The notes under the pieces are model-generated. The model made no database searches. It had not been told where the DNA came from and worked only from the letters and a program-made list of their open reading frames with translations. From Bradyrhizobium jicamae (lineage in GTDB: Bacteria; Pseudomonadota; Alphaproteobacteria; Rhizobiales; Xanthobacteraceae): a DNA stretch of 64,000 bases. Position 1 is the first letter of the stretch; every line of letters starts with the position of its first letter. The DNA lies in contig NZ_JAFCJX010000003.1 of the NCBI RefSeq assembly GCF_018130695.1, positions 302,185 through 366,184 on the forward strand. Direction: 5' to 3'. A program made the translations under genes and the position numbers. Shown one piece after another: positions 1-6,977 of the stretch.

Positions 1-1
1 C

Positions 2-280
2 GTGCCGTCATTCGCCGAAGCCTCCGGCGTCGCCGACTTCGAGATGGTGTCGTGGCACGTGCTGCTCGCCAAGGCCGGCACGCCCGACGCGATCATCGAA
101 CGGCTGCGCGACGAACTGGCGCGCATCATGGCCGATCCGAAGATGCAGGACGCCATGACCACGCTCGGCCTGATCCCGCAACCACCGCAATCGCTGGCCG
201 CCACGCGCGCCTACGTCGCCTCAGAGAACGAGAAATGGGGCGCGCTGGTGAAGCGGCTCGGCATGGCCGGCTCGATCTAA
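2..280 (+). CDS. Bug/TctC-family periplasmic solute-binding protein, C-terminal fragment
   Basis: This is the last 92 residues of a Bug-type (TctC) binding protein whose 5' part lies outside the window; the GTG at position 2 is only the first codon in frame. The order of motifs is that of the family's C-terminal lobe: a WHVLLAKAGTP segment (the usual W-gl-APAGTP), a helix with a D-x-I-I-E-R-L pattern, then a TLGL segment and a final Y-V-A-S-E-N-E-K-W helix. Proteins of this family bind carboxylates or related small acids in the periplasm, with or without a cognate TctAB permease. The SDR gene starts 20 bases downstream, so they may share a transcript. The ligand cannot be read from the sequence. 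Confidence 0.9.
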   Translation: MPSFAEASGVADFEMVSWHVLLAKAGTPDAIIERLRDELARIMADPKMQDAMTTLGLIPQPPQSLAATRAYVASENEKWGALVKRLGMAGSI

Positions 281-300
281 CGTGAGAAGCGAGAAACAAC

Positions 301-1080
301 ATGGACCTCGGAATCAAGGGCCGCACCGCCCTCGTCTGCGCCTCCAGCCAGGGGCTCGGCCTCGCCTGCGCGCGGGCGCTGGCGCAGGAAGGCGTCAATG
401 TCGTGATCAACGGCCGCGACACGGCCAAGCTCAAGAAGACCGCCGCCGAATTGCGCAGCGTCGCTCAAGGTGACGTCACCGCCGTTGCGGCCGACGTCAC
501 CACCACGGACGGCCAGGCGCGATTGCTCGCCGCCTGTCCCTCGCCCGACATTCTTGTCAACAACAACGCAGGGCCCGCGCCCGGAAATTTCGCCGACATC
601 GAGCGCGACCGCTGGCTTGCCGCGATCGAGGCCAACATGATCGCGCCGTTGATGCTGATCCGCGCGGTGTTGCCGGCGATGCGGCAGCGCCGCTTCGGCC
701 GCATCGTCAACATCACCTCGGCGATGGTGACGACGCCGCGGCCACACATGACGGTCTCCTCGGGCGCGCGCGCCGGGCTCACCGCGGCGATGAAGGGACT
801 GTCGCTCGAGGTCGTGAGGGACAATGTGACGATCAACAACCTCTTGCCCGAGCGGTTCGACACCGACCGCCAACACCAGATGGCGAAGGCCGCGATGGCG
901 CGCGAGAACATCTCCTACGAAGAAGCGCGCCGGCGCCAGGTCGAGTCGATCGCAGCAAGACGGCTCGGCGATCCCCGCGAATTCGGCGCGACCTGCGCCT
1001 TCCTGTGCAGCAACTTCGCGGGCTTCATGTCCGGGCAAAATGTCCATCTCGACGGCGGGTCCTATCCGGCGCTGATCTGA
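301..1080 (+). CDS. SDR-fold oxidoreductase-like protein with degenerate active site
   Basis: The 259-residue protein has the length and fold signature of a short-chain dehydrogenase/reductase: an N-terminal Rossmann motif (ASSQGLG near residue 15, in place of TGxxxGIG), an NNNAGPAPG segment after strand 4, and a C-terminal GQNVHLDGGSY. The serine of the catalytic tetrad is present in ITSAM, but at the expected YxxxK positions the protein reads S-S-G-A-R, so Tyr becomes Ser and Lys becomes Arg. This pattern is known in a beta-ketoacyl-reductase-like SDR subgroup with imperfect catalytic motifs. It may bind a nucleotide without normal SDR chemistry, or use other residues. It follows the TctC fragment closely. 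The Shine-Dalgarno is weak (GAAGCGAG). Confidence 0.85.
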   Translation: MDLGIKGRTALVCASSQGLGLACARALAQEGVNVVINGRDTAKLKKTAAELRSVAQGDVTAVAADVTTTDGQARLLAACPSPDILVNNNAGPAPGNFADIERDRWLAAIEANMIAPLMLIRAVLPAMRQRRFGRIVNITSAMVTTPRPHMTVSSGARAGLTAAMKGLSLEVVRDNVTINNLLPERFDTDRQHQMAKAAMARENISYEEARRRQVESIAARRLGDPREFGATCAFLCSNFAGFMSGQNVHLDGGSYPALI

Positions 1081-1110
1081 CCGGCGCAATTGGTGCAGCC
1101 CCTCCACATA

Positions 1111-1123
1111 CTACTTAAAGTAG
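1111..1123. promoter_or_regulatory. Small dyad CTACTT-A-AAGTAG upstream of the TIR gene
   Basis: A perfect 6-bp inverted repeat around a single A lies 64 bases upstream of the TIR-gene start and 31 bases after the SDR stop. Its AT-rich centre in GC-rich DNA suits an operator or promoter element, but it has no poly-T tail, so it is not a good terminator. Its function is unassigned. Confidence 0.3.
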
Positions 1124-1186
1124 ACAATTCGGCTCCAGCAATGCCATGATGTCCTCCATCGCGATCGACGCGGCGGAGGGTTTGTC

Positions 1187-1528
1187 ATGGCCGTCTTCAT
1201 CAGCTATCGGCGCGAGGATAGCGATGGCGAAACGCGCGCCATCTACAATCGCCTCGCGCAGGAAACCGACGCGCGCAATCTGTTTCTCGATGTCGAGGCG
1301 ATCGGCGCCGGCGAGCGCTGGAAGGGCCGCATCGACGACATGCTCGCCACCGTCAAGGCCGTGCTGGTCGTGATCGGCCCGCGCTGGCTCGACTCCCTCA
1401 ATGCCCGCCATGCAGCGGGCAGCTTCGACGCGGTCCGCATGGAGATCGCCGCCAGCCTCGCCAAGCCCGGCGCCAATGGCGAGCTGGTGCAGGACGTCAC
1501 GGACGGTCTTTGCACCGACCCCCGGTGA
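1187..1528 (+). CDS. TIR-domain protein, truncated at the C-terminus (possible pseudogene)
   Basis: The 113 residues begin with a bacterial TIR signature: VFISYRRED at the N-terminus, NLFLDVEAIGAGERW (BB-loop region) near residue 31, and VLVVIGPRWL near residue 59. Glu86 in VRMEIA sits where TIR NADases carry their catalytic glutamate. After AKPGAN (about residue 97) the sequence leaves the family pattern and ends in a short, unrelated tail, whereas TIR domains run about 130-150 residues and usually precede a sensor domain. I see no continuation in the other frames. The start is well supported (GGAGGG, then ATG). A GC hairpin (1520-1536) spans the stop codon. The frame is either a remnant or a minimal TIR. 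TIR proteins may cleave NAD or act as adaptors; no partner is adjacent. Confidence 0.7.
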   Translation: MAVFISYRREDSDGETRAIYNRLAQETDARNLFLDVEAIGAGERWKGRIDDMLATVKAVLVVIGPRWLDSLNARHAAGSFDAVRMEIAASLAKPGANGELVQDVTDGLCTDPR

Positions 1529-1561
1529 GGCCGGGGCACAGCAGCCGTCACGATCTCGAGG

Positions 1562-2542
1562 TCACACCGCGTCGGCGCGGTGCAGGCTGTCGACCGTAAT
1601 GGTGCCGCGGGCACGGGAGACACAGGCGCAGATCTTGCGGTTCTCGCGCTTCTGGTGATCGCTGAAGAAGACGTCGCGGTGGTCGATCTCGCCGTCGACA
1701 TCGACGACGTCGAGCGCGCAGACCCCGCATTCGCCGCGACGGCAATCGCTCATCACCTCGTGGCCGGCATCGTTGAGCACGTCGAGCAGCGAGCGGTCGC
1801 GGGGCACCACGAGCTCGATGCCTTCGTCGCGCAGCCGCACCCGGAAGGTTTCGGTCGGCAGCAGCCCGCTGGAGCCGAAGGTTTCGTAGCGCAGATCGGT
1901 CAGCGGCCGGCCGGCTGCTTCCCAGGCGTGCCGCGCGGCATCGAGCATCCGCATCGGGCCACAGAACAAGGCCATGGCCGCGTCGGGCAGTGCCGCAAAG
2001 GCGGCATCGAGATCGAGCCGCCGGCCCTCGTCGCCGGCGTGCAGGACGAGGCGATCGCCGAGCAGCTTTGTCAGTTCATCGAGATAGGCCGCATCGTCGC
2101 GCGAACGCACCGCGTAATGCAGCGTGACATCGGCCTTGCGACGGGCGAGCGCCTGCGCCGCGCCGATGATCGGCGTGATGCCGATGCCGCCGGCGATCAG
2201 GCAGAATTTTGGCCGCGTCCAGTCGATCTGGACCAATGACGCCGGCACCGTGATGTTGAGCCGTGCGCCCGGCGCCAGCGACCACATATATTGCGAGCCG
2301 CCGCGGGAATCCGGGGCGCGGCGCACCGCGATCCGGTAACCGTCCGGACCGACCTCGCCGACCAGCGAGTAGGACCGCGTCTGCGGCTGACCATCGATGG
2401 TGACGCCGACCTGGATATGGCTGCCGACCGGGTAGGGCGCGGCGTTGAAATTGTCGGGGCGCAGCAGGAATTCGCGGATGCCAGGGGTCAGATCGCGCGT
2501 CGCGACCAGCGTGGCTGATGTCCAGGTTTCGATGAAGCGCAT
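1562..2542 (-). CDS. VanB-like oxidoreductase (flavin, NAD and 2Fe-2S domains)
   Basis: This is a class IA-type reductase partner for a Rieske oxygenase. In order it has a flavin-binding barrel with RSYSLVG near residue 57, a nucleotide-binding domain with GGIGITPI near residue 118, and a C-terminal plant-type ferredoxin domain with C-x4-C-x2-C (DCRRGECGVC) and a last Cys in ICACVS. The length (326 aa) is normal for VanB/phthalate-dioxygenase-reductase proteins. Electrons would flow from NAD(P)H through flavin and the 2Fe-2S cluster to the oxygenase encoded two genes upstream. The gene follows the GntR regulator with a 9-base gap and a clear AGGAGA site. The substrate of the pair is not known. 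Confidence 0.93.
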   Translation of the reverse strand: MRFIETWTSATLVATRDLTPGIREFLLRPDNFNAAPYPVGSHIQVGVTIDGQPQTRSYSLVGEVGPDGYRIAVRRAPDSRGGSQYMWSLAPGARLNITVPASLVQIDWTRPKFCLIAGGIGITPIIGAAQALARRKADVTLHYAVRSRDDAAYLDELTKLLGDRLVLHAGDEGRRLDLDAAFAALPDAAMALFCGPMRMLDAARHAWEAAGRPLTDLRYETFGSSGLLPTETFRVRLRDEGIELVVPRDRSLLDVLNDAGHEVMSDCRRGECGVCALDVVDVDGEIDHRDVFFSDHQKRENRKICACVSRARGTITVDSLHRADAV

Positions 2543-2551
2543 GATGATCTC

Positions 2552-3304
2552 CTAGTCCACCGCCGAGCGGATCAGCGCCAGCGCCGGCAGCAGATCGAGA
2601 CGGGTGCGGTTGCGCAGCGCCAGCCGCAGATTGCGCGCGGCAAGGCGGGCATGCTCGCGCATGATCGCCTCGGCGCGGCCGCCCTCGCGGTTCTCGATCG
2701 CATCGAGCACGATTCGGTGGTGATCCTGCGCGATCAGCAGGATCTGCCGCGCCTCGGGCAGCGCCGATTGCGCCATCACGAACCCGCTCGGCGAGGCGAA
2801 CGGCAGCGCGGAGGCGCGGTCGATCTGGCGGGCGACCGGCGCGCTGCGCGACAGCTCGGCGAGCAGCGCATGGAAACGGCCGTTCAGCGCGACATAGGCG
2901 GAGAAGGCTTCCACCGACATCGGATCGGGACTGATCAGCACGTCGATCTCGTTCAGGCATTCCTTCAGTGGCTCAAGATCGCGCGGCGACACGCCGCGCT
3001 CGGCGGCAAACCGCGCGGCAAGGCCTTCGAGCGTTCCGCGCAGCTCGATGGAGTCGAGGATGTCGCGTTCGGAGAACGCCTTCACCATGAAGCCGCCGGA
3101 CGGGATCGCCTCCAACAGGCCTTCCTCCTCCAGCCGCACCAGCGCCATCCGCACCGGCGTGCGTGACACACCTGTCGTCTCCACCGCCTGCAGCTCGGAG
3201 ATGCGCTCGCCGGGGCGTAAGCTCCCCGACAGGATGAGATCGCGCAGCGCGAGCTGCGCGCGCACGGTTTGCGACACGGAGCGATCAGCCTCGCGCTCGG
3301 CCAT
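2552..3304 (-). CDS. GntR-family (FCD-type) transcriptional regulator
   Basis: The N-terminal winged helix (about residues 12-78) reads LALRDLILSGSLRPGERISE then TGVSRTPVRMALVRLEEEGL, the classic GntR pattern. The C-terminal half is all-helical with an E-R-D-I-L-D-SIELRGTLEGLAARFAAE segment typical of FCD ligand domains. The gene sits inside the Rieske operon, 3 bases after the oxygenase stop and 9 bases before the reductase, so it is probably co-transcribed with the enzymes it controls. FCD regulators often bind GTATAC-centred palindromes; two such sites lie between the oxygenase and the divergent MetE-like gene (4393-4400 and 4454-4465). Repression relieved by an aromatic or organic-acid ligand is the usual mode and is inferred here. 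Confidence 0.93.
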   Translation of the reverse strand: MAEREADRSVSQTVRAQLALRDLILSGSLRPGERISELQAVETTGVSRTPVRMALVRLEEEGLLEAIPSGGFMVKAFSERDILDSIELRGTLEGLAARFAAERGVSPRDLEPLKECLNEIDVLISPDPMSVEAFSAYVALNGRFHALLAELSRSAPVARQIDRASALPFASPSGFVMAQSALPEARQILLIAQDHHRIVLDAIENREGGRAEAIMREHARLAARNLRLALRNRTRLDLLPALALIRSAVD

Positions 3305-3307
3305 GGT

Positions 3308-4357
3308 CTACTCCGCAGCCTGCAGATGCGGCGGCGGATTCTCCTTCGCCACCATGCGGTCGATCACCCGCCGCGCCCACATCGCCCCGGCGTCGATGTT
3401 GAGATTGTAGAACACGCGGTCCGGATTCTCGTCCATCGCGCGCTGCTGCGCTTCCAAGATGATCTCGTCCTCATGGAAGATGCCGGCGACGCCGTCGCGG
3501 ATCTCCGAGGTCAGGCGCTGCTCGGTCAGGCTGTGGTTGCGCACGAAGGCCCAGAAGTAGTGGCAGGTCTTCTCGGTCTCCGGCGTGATGGTGTTGAGCA
3601 CGTAACCATTGACACCCTGCGAGCGGTCGCCCGCGGGCGCGCCGGTGCCGGCCGGCGCAACGCCGACATCGATATTGACGGTGCACGGCGCCTCGAAGCG
3701 GATGATCTGCCAGCGATCGACCGGGCCCGGCTTGTTGAGCTGCTTGGCCCAGAACGGCGGCGGCTCGATGCCCTCCATCCAGCGCGTCACCGTCACTGTC
3801 TTCTCGCCATGGGTGACGTCGAACGGCGCTTCGGCGACCGCCTCGTTGCCGATGCTGGAGCCATGCACGAAGGTCTCGTGCGTCAGGTCCATCAGATTGT
3901 CGACCACGAGGCGGTAGTCGCACTTCACATGAATGGTCTTGCCGTCACCGGCCCAGGCCGGGTCGTGGTTCCAGTGCATGTCCGGCACCGTGGCGGGATC
4001 GGCCAGCGCGGGATCGCCCATCCAGAGCCAGATGAAGCGATGGCGCTCGACCACGGGATAGCTGCGCACGCAGGCCGACGGATTGATCGTCTCCTGCGAG
4101 GGCATGAAGGTGCAGCGGCCCTGCGCATTGTATTTCAGGCCATGATAGCCGCAGACCACGGTGTCGCCGTCGAGCCGGCCCTTGGAGAGCGGCACCAGCC
4201 GATGCCAGCAGGCGTCTTCGAGGGCGGCGACCTCGCCGTCGTTCTTGCGGTACATCACGACGTGCTTGCCGCAGATCGTCCGCGGCAGCAGCGCATGCTT
4301 GATATCGGCGTCCCAGGCCGCCGCGTACCAGGCATTCATGGGAAATGGCTTTGTCAT
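3308..4357 (-). CDS. VanA-like Rieske non-haem iron oxygenase (O-demethylase alpha subunit)
   Basis: The 349-residue protein has an N-terminal Rieske domain with ligands Cys50, His52, Cys69 and His72 (CWH ... CGYHG) and a catalytic domain with DNLMDLTHETFVH, the D-x2-H-x4-H mononuclear iron site. The sequence around this motif, plus APxFW-like, VDRWQIIRF and NIDAGAM...RRVIDRM segments, resembles vanillate O-demethylase VanA more than ring-hydroxylating dioxygenases. Such enzymes use O2 and reductase electrons to remove a methyl group as formaldehyde. I chose the ATG at 4357 because GGAGGATCCC lies just upstream; a longer reading frame would run back into the operator region. One oddity is Trp between the first Cys/His pair, where Pro is usual. 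The actual substrate is unknown. Confidence 0.92.
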   Translation of the reverse strand: MTKPFPMNAWYAAAWDADIKHALLPRTICGKHVVMYRKNDGEVAALEDACWHRLVPLSKGRLDGDTVVCGYHGLKYNAQGRCTFMPSQETINPSACVRSYPVVERHRFIWLWMGDPALADPATVPDMHWNHDPAWAGDGKTIHVKCDYRLVVDNLMDLTHETFVHGSSIGNEAVAEAPFDVTHGEKTVTVTRWMEGIEPPPFWAKQLNKPGPVDRWQIIRFEAPCTVNIDVGVAPAGTGAPAGDRSQGVNGYVLNTITPETEKTCHYFWAFVRNHSLTEQRLTSEIRDGVAGIFHEDEIILEAQQRAMDENPDRVFYNLNIDAGAMWARRVIDRMVAKENPPPHLQAAE

Positions 4358-4392
4358 GGGATCCTCCCTAGGGACCTCTAATGGATACTGAT

Positions 4393-4400
4393 TGTATACA
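4393..4400. promoter_or_regulatory. Palindrome TGTATACA, candidate GntR operator 1
   Basis: This is a perfect 8-bp palindrome with core GTATAC, 36 bases upstream of the Rieske oxygenase start and 91 bases upstream of the MetE-like start. The core matches that of many FCD-type GntR operators, and the FCD regulator gene lies in the adjacent operon. Binding is inferred. Confidence 0.5.
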
Positions 4401-4453
4401 TCTTTGGTCGCGAAAGCGCAAGATTTGGCGTTTTTCATCAGATATGGCAGTTT

Positions 4454-4465
4454 TCAGTATACTGA
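4454..4465. promoter_or_regulatory. Palindrome TCAGTATACTGA, candidate GntR operator 2
   Basis: This is a perfect 12-bp palindrome sharing the GTATAC core with the site at 4393-4400. The two cores are 63 bases apart, about six helical turns, so both sites face the same side of the helix. It lies 25 bases before the MetE-like start codon, where binding could block the divergent promoter. Confidence 0.55.
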
Positions 4466-4490
4466 TCTGGCCAGAAACTTGAGGGATTCC

Positions 4491-5531
4491 ATGCCTCTAC
4501 CGCCCCACCTCCTGCCGGCCACCGTCGTCGGCAGCTACCCGCAGCCGGACTGGCTGGTCGACCGCGCCATGCTGTCCAAGGGGGTGCCGCGCACCCGGAT
4601 GCAGGCGATGTGGCGCGTGCCGGCCGAACATCTCGAAGAAGCGCAGGACGATGCGACGATCGTCGCCATCAGGGACATGGAGCGGGCCGGCATCGACATC
4701 GTCACCGACGGCGAGATCCGCCGCGAGAGCTACTCCAACCGTCTTGCGACCGCGCTCGACGGCATCGACACGGACAATCCCGCGATGATCACCTCACGCT
4801 CCGGCCATCAGACGCCGGTGCCGCGCGTGGTCGGCCCGGTGAAGCGCCGCGGGCCGGTCGAGCAGCGCGACATGCAGTTCCTGCGCAAGAGCACCGATCG
4901 CGCCGCCAAGATCACCCTGCCCGGCCCGTTCACGATGAGCCAGCAGGCGAAGAACGAGCACTACAAGGATGACGAAGAACTCGCCATGGCGTTCGCCGAC
5001 GCCGTCAATGCCGAAGCGCTCGATCTGCAGAAGGCCGGTGCCGATGTGATCCAGCTCGACGAACCCTGGGTGCGCCAAAATCCCGAACTGGCAAAACGCT
5101 ATGCCGTGAAGGCGATCAACCGCGCGCTGCAGGGTATCACCGTGCCGACGGTGGTGCATCTCTGCTTCGGCTACGCTGCGGTGGTGCCGGGCTCGAGCAA
5201 GCCTTCGGGTTATTCCTTCCTCGCCGAGCTCGACGACACCATCGCGAGCCAGATCTCGATCGAGGCGGCGCAACCAAAACTCGATCTCGGCGTGCTCGCG
5301 GATCTCTCGTCAAAGACGATCATGCTCGGCGTGCTCGATCTCGGCGATCCCGCGATCGAGTCTGTCGAGACCGTTGCGGCACGCATCCGCAACGGCCTCA
5401 AGCACGTGCCGGCCGAGCGGCTGGTGGTCGCCCCCGACTGCGGCATGAAATACATGCCGCGCGAGGTCGCGTTCGGAAAGCTGAAGGCGATGTGCGAGGC
5501 GGCCGCAATTGTCCGCGGGGAGCTCAGCTAA
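4491..5531 (+). CDS. Short MetE-like (core-MetE) cobalamin-independent methyltransferase
   Basis: The 346-residue protein corresponds only to the C-terminal catalytic half of methionine synthase MetE (whole MetE is about 750 residues). Zinc ligands are all visible: His223-x-Cys225 in VVHLCFG, Glu258 in SIEAAQ, and Cys317 in APDCGM. The N-terminal VVGSYPQPDWL and the VIQLDEPW segment also fit. Core-MetE proteins transfer a methyl group to a thiol, usually homocysteine, from donors other than polyglutamyl folate. The start is ATG 4491, with GAGGGA upstream; the frame is open further back but crosses the palindromes. It is divergent from the VanA-like oxygenase behind shared candidate operators, so a role in handling one-carbon units from demethylation is a reasonable inference. 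The stop overlaps the convergent dehydrogenase by four bases. Confidence 0.88.
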   Translation: MPLPPHLLPATVVGSYPQPDWLVDRAMLSKGVPRTRMQAMWRVPAEHLEEAQDDATIVAIRDMERAGIDIVTDGEIRRESYSNRLATALDGIDTDNPAMITSRSGHQTPVPRVVGPVKRRGPVEQRDMQFLRKSTDRAAKITLPGPFTMSQQAKNEHYKDDEELAMAFADAVNAEALDLQKAGADVIQLDEPWVRQNPELAKRYAVKAINRALQGITVPTVVHLCFGYAAVVPGSSKPSGYSFLAELDDTIASQISIEAAQPKLDLGVLADLSSKTIMLGVLDLGDPAIESVETVAARIRNGLKHVPAERLVVAPDCGMKYMPREVAFGKLKAMCEAAAIVRGELS

Positions 5532-6784
5532 GCTGCGCCCGATGCCGTCAGCGGATCATAGTCCGGGCTCTTCATCAGCGTGTGCAGCTGGCGCCGTCGC
5601 ACGCCCATATTGCCGCCGTCGAACAGCGGATAGGCCATCGCGTCCTGCAGCAGGCCGGCGAGCGGACATGTGTGATCGTAGCTTTCGATACCGACCACGC
5701 GCATCAGATCGGTGATCACCCTGACCGCGGTCTCCGAGCCGAACACCTTGGCATGCAGCGCGAGCTCGAAGGCGCCGGGCGCGTTGCTGTCCATGGCGTG
5801 GCAGGCCTTCCAGCTCAGATAGCGCGCCGCCTCGATCGCCATCTTGGCATCGGCCAGCGCATAGCCGACCGCCTGGTGCTCGATGATCGGCGCGGCGCCG
5901 CCACGATGCTCGGTACGGGCGAAGTTCAGCGCATAGAAGAAGGCCGCGCGCATCAGCGCGACGCCGAACACGCCGACCAGCGCCGCGGTGCCGGCAAAAC
6001 TCATCTCGACAAGTTCGAGCCCGCCGCCGACGCGGCCGATCACATTGTCCCTGGGCGTGCGGACCTGATCGAGCCGGAAGCGCGGCGTCAGGTGGGCGCG
6101 ATGCCCCATCAGGTCGGCAGCGCGCTCGAGCACGATGCCCTTGATGCCATCGGCGGAGCGCGGCACCGCGATCACCGAAATCGCGCTCTCCGGCGGCGCT
6201 GATGGATCGGTGCGACAAACCACGCAGATCAGATCGGCGCCCTTGCCGTCCCAGCCGGTTGCGCTCGACACCCATTGCTTGGCACCGGTGATGACCCACT
6301 CGTTCCCGTCGAGGGTCGCGCTGGTTCGCAGCCCCGTTCCCGGCACCGGCGAAGCAAAATTCGCACTGCCGCCGGGTTCGCTGAAGGCAAAGGCGGCGAG
6401 CGGCGCGCCGGCACGCTCCAGGAACGGCGCGAAACAGGTCTTCTGCTGCGCCGGCGAGCCCGCCAGCAGCACCGGCATCAGGCCGAGCAGCGAGCCAAAC
6501 ATCGTCAGCGACACGTTGACGTCGACCGCCTGAAACTCTTCAGCGACCACGGCCATATCCAGCAGGCCGGTACCCTCGCCGCCAAGCGGCGCCGGAATCA
6601 TCCGCCGCATGAAGCCTGCCTTGATCACCTGCTCATAGAACGGCTTCGTCGCCGCAAAGCGCTCGGCGGGCGTGGCCAGATGGTGCGTTGCCTCGGCGAC
6701 TTCAGACAGCACCGCTTTCGCAAACGAGCGGGCGGACATCTGCAGGTCACGTTGGTCCTTGGTCAGGGTGAAATCGATCGGCAT
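5528..6784 (-). CDS. Acyl-CoA dehydrogenase family protein
   Basis: This is a 418-residue flavoprotein with the acyl-CoA dehydrogenase layout: an N-terminal helical domain (DFTLTKDQRDLQMSARSFA), a middle beta domain with AFSEPGGSANFASP and KQWVSSATG, and a C-terminal helical domain with YALADAKMAIEAARYLSWKACHA and LMRVVGIESYD. Such enzymes oxidise an acyl-CoA to the 2,3-enoyl-CoA with FAD, passing electrons to ETF. The chosen ATG (6784) has GGAGAGG upstream; extending the frame would read through a 12-bp tandem repeat and give an unlikely Cys-rich leader. Its 3' end meets the MetE-like gene tail to tail. The substrate is not evident; the setting suggests an aromatic or branched acid route. 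Confidence 0.92.
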   Translation of the reverse strand: MPIDFTLTKDQRDLQMSARSFAKAVLSEVAEATHHLATPAERFAATKPFYEQVIKAGFMRRMIPAPLGGEGTGLLDMAVVAEEFQAVDVNVSLTMFGSLLGLMPVLLAGSPAQQKTCFAPFLERAGAPLAAFAFSEPGGSANFASPVPGTGLRTSATLDGNEWVITGAKQWVSSATGWDGKGADLICVVCRTDPSAPPESAISVIAVPRSADGIKGIVLERAADLMGHRAHLTPRFRLDQVRTPRDNVIGRVGGGLELVEMSFAGTAALVGVFGVALMRAAFFYALNFARTEHRGGAAPIIEHQAVGYALADAKMAIEAARYLSWKACHAMDSNAPGAFELALHAKVFGSETAVRVITDLMRVVGIESYDHTCPLAGLLQDAMAYPLFDGGNMGVRRRQLHTLMKSPDYDPLTASGAA

Positions 6785-6920
6785 GGCCGCCTCTCCTCCG
6801 GCAGGGTCGAATGATCCAAGGTGAAGCGGCGGCCGGCCGAAGTCATTGACGCCGCGTCCACGCCCGCTTGGCAAAATGTCCACCTGACTGGCATGGGAAT
6901 TGATTGTAAGCTGGCCAAGA

Positions 6921-6968
6921 CATCCGACACGACATCCGAACTGGCATCCGATCAGACATCCGATCCGG
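6921..6968. repeat. Four tandem 12-bp repeats beginning CATCCGA, in a divergent promoter
   Basis: CATCCGA occurs at 6921, 6933, 6945 and 6957, exactly 12 bases apart. The array lies between the acyl-CoA dehydrogenase start (6784) and the AraC-type start (6978), ending 9 bases before that ATG. Read on the plus strand from a TTG at 6900 it would encode HP-x-x repeats. It could be a series of regulator binding sites, a replication-slippage array, or a repetitive N-terminal leader. Confidence 0.75.
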
Positions 6969-6977
6969 CAGGCGAAC

